From JAEZPW01 sp035629075 (GTDB lineage Bacteria; Acidobacteriota; Terriglobia; Terriglobales; Acidobacteriaceae): a stretch of 64,000 bases of DNA. Below, piece by piece: positions 54,890-62,379 of this stretch. The position numbers and the translations under genes were made by a program. The notes beneath the pieces are model-generated. The model did no database searches. It saw only the letters and a list, made by a program, of their open reading frames with translations, and was not told where the DNA came from. The stretch spans positions 23,558 through 87,557 of the forward strand of contig DASPIK010000090.1 in NCBI GenBank assembly GCA_035629075.1, in the 5' to 3' direction. Position 1 is the stretch's first letter. Each line of letters opens with the position of its first letter.

Positions 54890-55687
54890 ATGCGTCGTCG
54901 TCTCTTGGTAATCGGTTGTTCCCTGCTGGTGGTTGCTGGCAGCATAACTGTATTCGCGCAGCAGGGCGGACTGCAGCCTGCACCTGTTGTTACCCGTGTT
55001 GAGCCACCGCCTCCCACCGCAACGCCTCATGAACTTGAACAGCGCGGAGACGAACTGCGCCAGCAGAAGATGTTTCTCGACGCGATCGACTACTACCGCG
55101 CTGCCCTGAAGAAGAGAAGTAGCGCCGTTCTGCATAACAAGATCGGCATCGCCCAGCTACAAATGATGCGTCTCAAGGATGCTCGCAAGAGTTTCGGCAA
55201 AGCCATCAAGATGGACAAGAACTACGCTGAGGCGTACAACAACCTGGGCGTCACGTGGTACCAATCCAAAAAGTTCGGCAAGGCGATCAAGGAGTACAAG
55301 AAGGCGTTGGCAATTCGCGAAGAGTCTCCGTCCTTCCACAGCAATTTGGGAAGCGCTTACTTCTCGGATAAGAAGTTTCAGTTGGCGGCGATCGAGTATG
55401 CCCGCGCGCTGCAGCTTGATCCTGATATCTTCGAGCGCAACTCAAAGGGCGGAGTAGCCGCCCAGTTACAGTCTCCGGAAGATCGCGCCCACTTCTCCTA
55501 CGTGATCGCCAAGATGTATGCGCAGGTGGGGAACTTCGATCGAAGTCTGCAATACCTGCGTCGCGCCATCGAGGACGGTTATAAAGTTTCGGAGCAGGTG
55601 TTTAAAGATCAGGAGTTCGCGAAACTGCGCGAAGATCCACGTTTCACTGAACTAATGGCCGCCAACACCGTTGCGATACCGCAGTAA
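54890..55687 (+). CDS. Secreted tetratricopeptide-repeat protein
   Basis: 265 residues. Signal peptide 1-23 (SITVFAQ); TPR units at about 50-80, 85-115 (AVLHNKIGIAQLQMMRLKDA), 118-150 (AEAYNNLGVTWYQSKKFGKA) and 152-185 (PSFHSNLGSAYFSDKKFQLA), plus a divergent unit at 205-235. No lipobox. Probably a periplasmic scaffold. The strong GAGGGGTG before the ATG suggests good translation. Followed by a terminator and a candidate sRNA. Confidence 0.85.
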   Translation: MRRRLLVIGCSLLVVAGSITVFAQQGGLQPAPVVTRVEPPPPTATPHELEQRGDELRQQKMFLDAIDYYRAALKKRSSAVLHNKIGIAQLQMMRLKDARKSFGKAIKMDKNYAEAYNNLGVTWYQSKKFGKAIKEYKKALAIREESPSFHSNLGSAYFSDKKFQLAAIEYARALQLDPDIFERNSKGGVAAQLQSPEDRAHFSYVIAKMYAQVGNFDRSLQYLRRAIEDGYKVSEQVFKDQEFAKLREDPRFTELMAANTVAIPQ

Positions 55688-55719
55688 GCGCACCTCTTGT
55701 TGAAGCGCCGAATGCAAGA

Positions 55720-55765
55720 AAGTTTGCGCCGCATGCAAAAAAGTTGCAGCGGCGCAAAACTTTTT
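55720..55765 (+). terminator. Terminator after the TPR gene
   Basis: AAGTTTGCGCCGC (55720-55732) pairs with GCGGCGCAAAACTT (55749-55762), 13 bp with one bulge; the loop itself contains TGCA/TGCA. The 3' arm runs into TTTTT at 55761-55765. Confidence 0.75.
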
Positions 55766-55791
55766 GGCGCGAAAAACGTCTTTAATAGTAA

Positions 55792-55880
55792 GAGCCTCCT
55801 TAACACAGCATTCGTTCTGTGTAAGGGAAACGGTGAGCCCGCTGTTCCTCGCCCCCTATGAGAACAGCGGGCCTTTTTTT
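55792..55880 (+). ncRNA. Candidate small RNA (about 88 nt) with its own terminator
   Basis: After the TPR terminator, a -10-like TTTAAT at 55781-55786 precedes about 88 nt. Hairpin 1: CCTTAACACAG (55798-55808) with CTGTGTAAGG (55817-55826), one bulged A, loop CATTCGTT. A linker AACGGTGA leads to the terminator hairpin at 55837-55872. No open frame fits, and no Rfam-type signature (SRP, 6S, tmRNA) is recognised. The -35 is weak. The 5' end is inferred. Confidence 0.45.
55837..55880 (+). terminator. Strong rho-independent terminator
   Basis: GCCCGCTGTTC (55837-55847) pairs perfectly with GAACAGCGGGC (55862-55872), 14-nt loop, followed by C and seven T. It points only to the plus strand and forms the 3' end of the candidate sRNA. 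Confidence 0.93.
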
Positions 55881-55945
55881 CGCGTGTAATGTGTATATAC
55901 GAAAAGCCTCGCAGGGCGAGGCTTGATTCAACCGATCATATTCCT

Positions 55946-56557
55946 TCAGACCTCCCGCTTCGACGGGCTCCGTTCTCCCAAGTATTGCTCGACCACTTGC
56001 TCCAGCTTTCCTTGTGCGCGGAGAATATATTCGACGGCATCCCGGAGCGCGCCATCGCCGCCTGCATGATCGGTCACGATGTGCGCTTCGTCCTTCACCT
56101 CTTCTCGTGCATTGGGGACGGCGATGGCGAGTCCACAACGTCGCATCACCGGCAGGTCAATGATATCGTCGCCGACATAAGCGGCTTCTTCGGCCCTGAG
56201 ACCTTCCTTGCTGAGAATCTCCTCGAAGATGGACTTTTTGTCAGAGATCCCCTGGTACACGTGGTCGACACGCAGGTCACGGGCTCGGAGTGCGACCGTC
56301 TCCGAAATGCGCTTGGTGATCAAGCCGGTCTTGATGCCGCCAAGTCTAGCAAGCGATATGCCGGTACCGTCATGCGCGTTGAAACCCTTACCCTCAACAA
56401 TTCCCTCGCCAACAATGGCGTATCCTCCGGCATCGGCGTGCTTGCCTTTGTCGGGGTGCTGTGAAGAGCCTGGCAGGAGCCAAATCTTGCCGTCGGTCAG
56501 AACACCATCCACATCGAACAGCAATAGTCTGATCTTTTTTGCGCGAGCTTTGGGCAT
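55946..56557 (-). CDS. kdsC: KDO-8-phosphate phosphatase (HAD family)
   Basis: 203 residues from the ATG at 56557; a 44-codon upstream extension is unlike the family. HAD motif I is LLLFDVDGVLTDGKI with nucleophile Asp15 and acid/base Asp17; motif III/IV are GISDKKSIFEEIL and AYVGDDIIDLPVM. It removes phosphate from KDO-8-P, the last step before CMP activation. It completes kdsD-kdsA-kdsC within 11 kb. The extra insert (LPGSSQHPDKGKHADAGGYA) after motif I is unusual for this 170-190 residue family. Confidence 0.92.
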   Translation of the reverse strand: MPKARAKKIRLLLFDVDGVLTDGKIWLLPGSSQHPDKGKHADAGGYAIVGEGIVEGKGFNAHDGTGISLARLGGIKTGLITKRISETVALRARDLRVDHVYQGISDKKSIFEEILSKEGLRAEEAAYVGDDIIDLPVMRRCGLAIAVPNAREEVKDEAHIVTDHAGGDGALRDAVEYILRAQGKLEQVVEQYLGERSPSKREV

Positions 56558-56639
56558 GGGCGGATTGTAGCATCTGGACACAACGGAACATCGCCCCAGT
56601 TCCGTCCGGAATGACGCTTGGTGATATGACACTACTGTG

Positions 56640-56975
56640 TCACAGTTCGGCCGCGATGTTTGCGTATTGAAGTTGCAGGACCGCGCCACAATTGGCGCAG
56701 ACTATCGAATAGCCCCCGTTTGACTCGATCACGGCTAGCCTGAGACTCTCACAAACCGCACACGGGGCCGCAGGATCGCCCGACGAGGGTTCTTGTATGC
56801 TCGCCTCCAAATGCTGGTTGAGCGCCGAACCCGTCCTGTGAGTCGCCAGCTCAAAGCTTGTCCGGCACTCTGAACAGACGTGATTAAAGCAGCACTTGGG
56901 CTCGCAGGAGTAGATCACGTCAGCGCTGTTGCATGTGGGGCAGCGGACGATGTCTTTGACCGCCAGCATGGCCAT
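56640..56975 (-). CDS. Small cysteine-rich (CxxC) protein
   Basis: 111 residues with several Cys pairs: CPTC (12-15), a CxxC at 34-37, then CAVC and CANC in the second half. The first two pairs may form one zinc ribbon (RCPTCNSADVIYSC...CSECRTSF) and the last two a second ribbon (CAVCESLRLAVIESNGGYSIVCANCG). No signal peptide, so it is cytosolic, and no family is recognised. It lies 82 bp upstream of kdsC on the same strand and may share a transcript. Confidence 0.65.
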   Translation of the reverse strand: MAMLAVKDIVRCPTCNSADVIYSCEPKCCFNHVCSECRTSFELATHRTGSALNQHLEASIQEPSSGDPAAPCAVCESLRLAVIESNGGYSIVCANCGAVLQLQYANIAAEL

Positions 56976-57099
56976 GCCGTGATTCTAGCAGCGGCCATGG
57001 GGTCTGCGCTGCATCCACGACCTCAACTAAAGCGGCGCCGGGCGGACCTTGAGCATCTCACATACAGGCGAAAATCGGGCGAAAGTCAGACATTCTGAA

Positions 57100-60000
57100 A
57101 TGAGTTCAATCTTAGCTGAACCTGAACGGCAATCCAGCGGACTGGAGTGGGCGCATTCCCTCATTCAGGAGTGGTTCACGTCTAAATTCGGTACCCCTAC
57201 GGAGCCGCAAGAGCAGGGCTGGCCACATATCCTGGCGGGACGCACTACCTTGATCTCCGCACCAACTGGCTCGGGCAAAACACTTGCGGCGTTCCTGGCC
57301 TGCATCGATGCGTTGGTGCGAAAAGGTCTTGCGGGAGATCTGCAAGATCGCACTGAAGTCCTGTATGTCTCGCCTCTGAAGGCACTCGGAAACGACATTC
57401 ACAGGAATCTTGAAGTCCCTCTCGGCGAAATTCTCCAGTTGGCTGGTCGCAAAGGCCATCTCATGCCGGAGATTCGTGCTGCTGTGCGCACCGGCGACAC
57501 CTTAATGCACGAACGCCGTGCCATGCTGAAACGCCCTCCGCATATCCTGGTGACGACGCCGGAGTCGTTTTACATTCTGCTTACGGCAGACCGAAGCCGC
57601 GAAATTCTCCGAGACGTTCGTACTGTCATCGTCGACGAAATACATGCAGTAGCCGGATCCAAACGCGGAGCACATCTGGCTTTGTCGCTTGAACGACTGG
57701 AAGCGATCACGCTTGAGAAACCAGTTCGTATCGGCCTTTCCGCGACGCAAAAACCTCTGGAGCGCATCGCTCATTTCCTGACAGGAGCAGCGCGGCCAGA
57801 TCCAGTCGTCGTCGACGTGGGTCACAAACGCGCAATGGATCTTGCGGTGGAGACACCGAGAAGCGAGTTGGGGCCGGTCGCCTCGAACGAGATGTGGGAC
57901 GAAATGTACGACCGCATCGCAGAACTGGTCCGGCAACATCGCTCAACGTTGGTCTTCGTGAACACGCGCCGGCTGGCTGAGCGCGTCGCCATGCATCTGG
58001 CTGAGCGACTCGGTGAGGAGTCCGTCGCGGCTCACCACGGGTCGTTGTCTCGCAAGCTGCGTTTAGATGCCGAGCGGCGACTCAAAGCCGGCGATCTCAG
58101 CGTGCTCGTTGCGACGGCATCTCTTGAGCTTGGCATAGATATCGGCGCTGTCGACCTGGTTTGTCAGATTAGTTCTCCCCGTTCAATCGCTATCGCGCTG
58201 CAGCGCTTCGGCCGTTCGGGACACTGGCGTGGCGCCACACCAAAAGCGCGGATTTTCGCAACGACGCGGGATGAACTTATCGAGTGCGCAGCATTGGTGC
58301 GGTCGATTAACCGGGGCGAACTGGATCGCATCGTCATACCTGAGTGCCCGCTGGACGTGCTTGCGCAGCAGATCGTTGCCGAGTGCGCTGCGAGAACTAG
58401 AACACATCGCAGTACCGACTTCGAACAAGGCGAGGCCGCAAGCCACGGCACCGATTCGGCTCCACAGTCGGGAGTCAGCGAAGATGAACTTTATCAGCTA
58501 ATTCGCGGCGCGTATCCGTATACCGATCTATCGTCAGCAGAATACGCCGCGCTTCTGGAGATGCTTTCCGAAGGTATCGCTGCCCGGCGCGGACGTTACG
58601 GCGCTTACCTTTACCGCGACCGTGTACATGGCAGGCTTCGAGCGCGCCGGGGTGCCCGATTGGCCGCCATCACCAGCGGAGGCGCGATCCCGGAGACTGC
58701 CCTTTTCCAAATGGTGGCGATGCCTGAGGAAACCGTTGTCGGGACGTTGGACGAAGACTTCGCCGTTGAAAGCAATCGCGGGGACATAATCCTGCTCGGC
58801 AACACTTCATGGAGGATCAGACGCGTCGAAGGCAGCACCGGTCGAGTCTTGGTGGAGGATGCGCATGGAGCACCGCCCTCAGTTCCCTTCTGGCGAGGCG
58901 AGGCACCGGCGCGTACCGCAGAGCTTTCTGAGCAGGTCGCCGAACTGCGGCAGGTGATCTCGGATATGCTGCCCCGCACGACTCCCATGAAACTGCCCCT
59001 CTCAAACCGCCCAGCGGAAGTAAGTGACGCGATCGAGCTTCTCAAGCGGGAATGCGGACTCAGCGAGCTTGGCGCCGAGCAGGCGATTGAACACATACTG
59101 GCCGGACGCGCCGTATTGGGAACTGTTCCGACGCAGAAGACCATCGTGGCTGAGCGCTTCTTCGACGAAGGCGGGGGCATGCAGTTGGTGATCCACGCGC
59201 CATTCGGCGGACGCGTAAACAAAGCTTGGGGACTGGCTCTGCGCAAGAGGTTCTGCCGGTCCTTCAACTTCGAACTCCAGGCGGCAGCGACTGACGACGG
59301 CATCAACATCGCGCTCGCCGAGCAACACAGCTTTCCTCTCGCCGATGTGTTCGGTTATCTCGGCTCAGAGAATGTTAAGGGCGTCGTCGAACAGGCGGCA
59401 CTTACGGGATCGCCCATATTCGGCACACGTTGGCGATGGGATGCGACTCGCGCGCTAGCCCTTCTGCGCTTTCAGGGCGGGCGAAAGGTCCCTCCTCAAA
59501 TTCAGCGCATCAGGAGCGACGATCTTCTCGCGTCGGTCTTTCCTGACGTCGCCGCTTGCTTCGAAAACCTGGAAGGTGAACTCAAAATCCCGGACCATCC
59601 GCTTGTACGTGAAGTCATGAAAGACGTGCTGCACGAGGCCATGGATGTAGACGGATTGATAGCCGTCCTGCGCGGGATCGAGGACGGGGCAATTCGCTGC
59701 GTCGCCGTGGACACGCCTGTCCCGTCGCAGTTCTCGCACGAGATCCTTAACGCGAACCCTTACGCTTACCTCGACGATGCGCCGCTCGAGGAACGCCGCG
59801 CACGTGCGGTGCAGATGCGCCAGGTCCTTCCGGAGTCGGTGCTGGAAGAAGTCGGGAAACTGGATCCGGAAGCGATCCAGCAAGTACGTGAGGAAGCCTG
59901 GCCGGATGTCAGAGACTGTGATGACCTGCACGACGCATTGCAGACGTTGATTGCTGTTCCAGAAGACTTCGTCGCACCCGATGGCAAGATGCTGCGCGAA

Positions 60001-61551
60001 GAATGGGGGCCACATTTCGGCGAACTGCTTGCCACGAAGCGCGCTGGAGTCGCCCATTGTGTGTTGAATGACGACTCTAACCCGTCTTCCTACAAGCGCA
60101 TCTGGGTTGCGGCGGAGCGCGCTGCGTTGTTCAGAGTACTGGTCCCGCAGTCCCGGTTCGAAGTAGAGCCAGGCCTGATACCGGCCACAGGCACGGATCA
60201 GAACAGAACCTCCCGCAGTGACGCCATTCTTCAGACGGTGACAGGATGGATGGTGCACTTGGGCCCGGTTGACGCTGGAGAGCTGGCGAAAATGCTGGCG
60301 TTCTCGGCAGACGAGGTCGATCAAGCTCTCCTTCGACTGGAAGCTAGCGGCGCGGTGTTGCGCGGACAATTCACGCAATCCCGAGGGGTTCTAGAGCAGT
60401 CGCACCGAACCGAGTGGTGCGATCGCAGACTGCTGGCGCGCATTCACCGACTCACGGTTGGGCGCTTGCGCCGGGAAATCGAGCCCGTGACTCCCGCCCA
60501 GTTCATGAACTGGCTGCTGCGCTGGAACCACCTTGCCACCGGCTCGCAGATGACGGGAGAGCGTGGCCTGCTTGAAGCCGTGCGGCAACTGCAGGGATTC
60601 GAGATTCCCGCGAATACGTGGGAGCGACACGTCCTCGCGCACCGAGTATCGCCATACGACCCGAAAGCACTGGACAAACTGTGCCTCACCGGCGCTGTCG
60701 GCTGGGGGCGTTTGTCCCCGCATCCCGCCACCCTCGAGGACGGCGATACGAGCAGACGTCGTGTCATTCCCACCAGCGTCGCTCCGATCACGTTCTTCGT
60801 TCGCGAAGACGCCGACTGGATGACGCCCCGGCATCCGGAGCACGATCGCGAAGAGATCCGCGGCCTTAGCCCCGTTGCGCAGCAGGTGCTCGCGTTCCTG
60901 CGACAGCGCGGAGCTTCCTTTTTCGCCGATATCGTCAGAGGTACATTTAAGTTGAAGTCGGAGGTTGAAACCGCGCTCTGGGAGTTGGTAGCAGCAGGTT
61001 TGGTAACGGCCGACGGATTCGACAACCTGCGATCACTCATAGATCCGAAGCGCCGTAGTGGTCAGGGACACGGGCGGACTTCGCGTCCTCGGCATGCGAC
61101 GGGGCGCTGGTCGCTGCTTTACGGTGGTGAACCCATCGACCGTGCGCGTCAAGTTGAAGCGACTTGCTGGATCCTGCTGAAGAGATACGGCGTCGTTTTC
61201 CGCGACGTCTTAGCTCGAGAGACCAACCTGCCCACATGGCGCGAGCTGTTGGTCGCCTTCCGTCGCCTCGAGGACCGGGGCGAAATTCGTGGAGGTCGTT
61301 TCGTCAGCGGATTTCTCGGGGAGCAGTTTGCGCTGCCCGTCGCGGTCGAGTCGCTTCGAGCAGCTCGCAAACAACCGTCGAGCGGCGAAGTGATCACCGT
61401 GTCAGCGGCGGACCCCATGAACTTAATTGGGATCATCGTTCCCGGTGAGCGGGTCCCGGCGATTTCGGGAAAGTTGGTCGCCTTCCGAGATGGCGTACCT
61501 GTTGAGCCACTTGCGCGTGTGCCGATGCCGCTTACAATCGCGGCGTCGTGA
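57100..61551 (+). CDS. lhr: Lhr-type large DEAD/DEAH helicase
   Basis: 1483 residues from the ATG at 57100; a TTG 51 nt upstream is possible. The core has Walker A PTGSGKT at about 55-61, DEIH at 179-182, QRFGRSGHW and TASLELGIDIGAVDLV. The long C-terminal part contains the winged-helix and beta-barrel Lhr core, including PFGGRVNKAWGLALRKR. Lhr is a 3'-5' DNA helicase induced in DNA damage. The product is cytosolic and close to the longest Lhr proteins. The L,D-transpeptidase gene starts with a 4-nt overlap. Confidence 0.94.
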   Translation: MSSILAEPERQSSGLEWAHSLIQEWFTSKFGTPTEPQEQGWPHILAGRTTLISAPTGSGKTLAAFLACIDALVRKGLAGDLQDRTEVLYVSPLKALGNDIHRNLEVPLGEILQLAGRKGHLMPEIRAAVRTGDTLMHERRAMLKRPPHILVTTPESFYILLTADRSREILRDVRTVIVDEIHAVAGSKRGAHLALSLERLEAITLEKPVRIGLSATQKPLERIAHFLTGAARPDPVVVDVGHKRAMDLAVETPRSELGPVASNEMWDEMYDRIAELVRQHRSTLVFVNTRRLAERVAMHLAERLGEESVAAHHGSLSRKLRLDAERRLKAGDLSVLVATASLELGIDIGAVDLVCQISSPRSIAIALQRFGRSGHWRGATPKARIFATTRDELIECAALVRSINRGELDRIVIPECPLDVLAQQIVAECAARTRTHRSTDFEQGEAASHGTDSAPQSGVSEDELYQLIRGAYPYTDLSSAEYAALLEMLSEGIAARRGRYGAYLYRDRVHGRLRARRGARLAAITSGGAIPETALFQMVAMPEETVVGTLDEDFAVESNRGDIILLGNTSWRIRRVEGSTGRVLVEDAHGAPPSVPFWRGEAPARTAELSEQVAELRQVISDMLPRTTPMKLPLSNRPAEVSDAIELLKRECGLSELGAEQAIEHILAGRAVLGTVPTQKTIVAERFFDEGGGMQLVIHAPFGGRVNKAWGLALRKRFCRSFNFELQAAATDDGINIALAEQHSFPLADVFGYLGSENVKGVVEQAALTGSPIFGTRWRWDATRALALLRFQGGRKVPPQIQRIRSDDLLASVFPDVAACFENLEGELKIPDHPLVREVMKDVLHEAMDVDGLIAVLRGIEDGAIRCVAVDTPVPSQFSHEILNANPYAYLDDAPLEERRARAVQMRQVLPESVLEEVGKLDPEAIQQVREEAWPDVRDCDDLHDALQTLIAVPEDFVAPDGKMLREEWGPHFGELLATKRAGVAHCVLNDDSNPSSYKRIWVAAERAALFRVLVPQSRFEVEPGLIPATGTDQNRTSRSDAILQTVTGWMVHLGPVDAGELAKMLAFSADEVDQALLRLEASGAVLRGQFTQSRGVLEQSHRTEWCDRRLLARIHRLTVGRLRREIEPVTPAQFMNWLLRWNHLATGSQMTGERGLLEAVRQLQGFEIPANTWERHVLAHRVSPYDPKALDKLCLTGAVGWGRLSPHPATLEDGDTSRRRVIPTSVAPITFFVREDADWMTPRHPEHDREEIRGLSPVAQQVLAFLRQRGASFFADIVRGTFKLKSEVETALWELVAAGLVTADGFDNLRSLIDPKRRSGQGHGRTSRPRHATGRWSLLYGGEPIDRARQVEATCWILLKRYGVVFRDVLARETNLPTWRELLVAFRRLEDRGEIRGGRFVSGFLGEQFALPVAVESLRAARKQPSSGEVITVSAADPMNLIGIIVPGERVPAISGKLVAFRDGVPVEPLARVPMPLTIAAS

Positions 61552-62066
61552 AAAGCTCCCGAGTCCTGCACTTCCTAATTTCGTTGCTAGCAGTGTGCCT
61601 TCTCAACGCAGGGTCCGCTCACTGCGCTGAGCCTGCGCCTCCAAAGATCGACAAGATCATCGTCCTCAAGAGTGAACGAAAATTGCTGCTGGTAAGCCAA
61701 GAGGCTGTCGTGAAGACCTATCGCGTCGCTCTTGGGAAGAACCCCAAAGGGCCGAAGACCCAAATGGGAGATCATCGCACCCCGGAGGGCTCGTACGTCG
61801 TCGATAGCCGCAACCCAAAAAGCCAGTACCATCGCTCGTTGCACATTTCATATCCGAACGCCCAGGACAAGGACCGCGCCCGAAAACTTCGAAAGAACCC
61901 GGGAGGCGACATCTTCATCCACGGTCTGCCAAACGGGCAGGGCTGGATTGGGAAAGCTCACGTACTCACAGATTGGACGCTCGGGTGTATAGCTGTTACG
62001 AACGAAGAGATTGAGGAGATCTGGCGCTTGGTGCCGAACGGCACGCCAATAGAAATTCGACCGTAG
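61548..62066 (+). CDS. L,D-transpeptidase (YkuD/YafK-like)
   Basis: 172 residues starting at a GTG that overlaps the lhr stop (GTGA). The signal peptide (FLISLLAVCLLNAGSAHCA) leads to one YkuD domain: GPKTQMGDHRTPEGSYVV, catalytic His125 (FIHGLPN) and nucleophile Cys147 (TLGCIAV). It would make 3-3 crosslinks or attach proteins to peptidoglycan in the periplasm. No peptidoglycan-binding domain is present, as in YafK. The coupling to a helicase is probably fortuitous. Confidence 0.9.
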   Translation: MKSSRVLHFLISLLAVCLLNAGSAHCAEPAPPKIDKIIVLKSERKLLLVSQEAVVKTYRVALGKNPKGPKTQMGDHRTPEGSYVVDSRNPKSQYHRSLHISYPNAQDKDRARKLRKNPGGDIFIHGLPNGQGWIGKAHVLTDWTLGCIAVTNEEIEEIWRLVPNGTPIEIRP

Positions 62067-62089
62067 TAGATCGAACCATAAATGAAACG

Positions 62090-62107
62090 AGCCGCTTCAG
62101 CGGCTCC
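62090..62107 (+). terminator. Short GC-rich hairpin after the L,D-transpeptidase gene
   Basis: GAGCCGC/GCGGCTC with a TTCA tetraloop lies 23 bp past the stop. No T tract follows, so it may be only a weak terminator. Confidence 0.5.
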
Positions 62108-62121
62108 GATGAAGAAATCAT

Positions 62122-62171
62122 GGGTGGACTTGGTCGGGATCGACCGACGACCTCTTCCATGCCAGGGAAGT
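62122..62171 (-). pseudogene. tRNA-Ala(GGC) 3'-half remnant
   Basis: On the minus strand the 50 nt contain an intact anticodon arm (CTTCC-CTGGCAT-GGAAG, anticodon GGC), a 5-nt variable loop AGGTC, a T stem GTCGG/CCGAC with a loop one base short (TCGATC), then CAAGTCC, A and CCCA. No matching 5' half (GGACTTG) is found upstream. It is therefore a fragment, not a functional gene. Such tRNA-3' copies are typical integration scars. Confidence 0.65.
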
Positions 62172-62379
62172 TGTTGAGCTCTGGTGACCGTTGGTTACTA
62201 TGGTCACTTGCCGCAGTAGTCTCCTCTGCTATAAACGTCGCTTTCCGAGATAAATGGGTGCCGGTTGGCGCGAAGCATTCCTTCGCTGAACTTCTTCTCT
62301 GCCCAAATCTCTTCGGTCCCTGATTTCAGTTTGTTCGGCCGCATGACTCGACGCCGGTCGAATATTATGGAGCGCGCCC

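Noticed and set aside
55792..55880. Small SRP RNA or 6S RNA reading of the candidate sRNA
   Set aside because: The GGAAGCA-type SRP core and the 6S central bubble are both absent.
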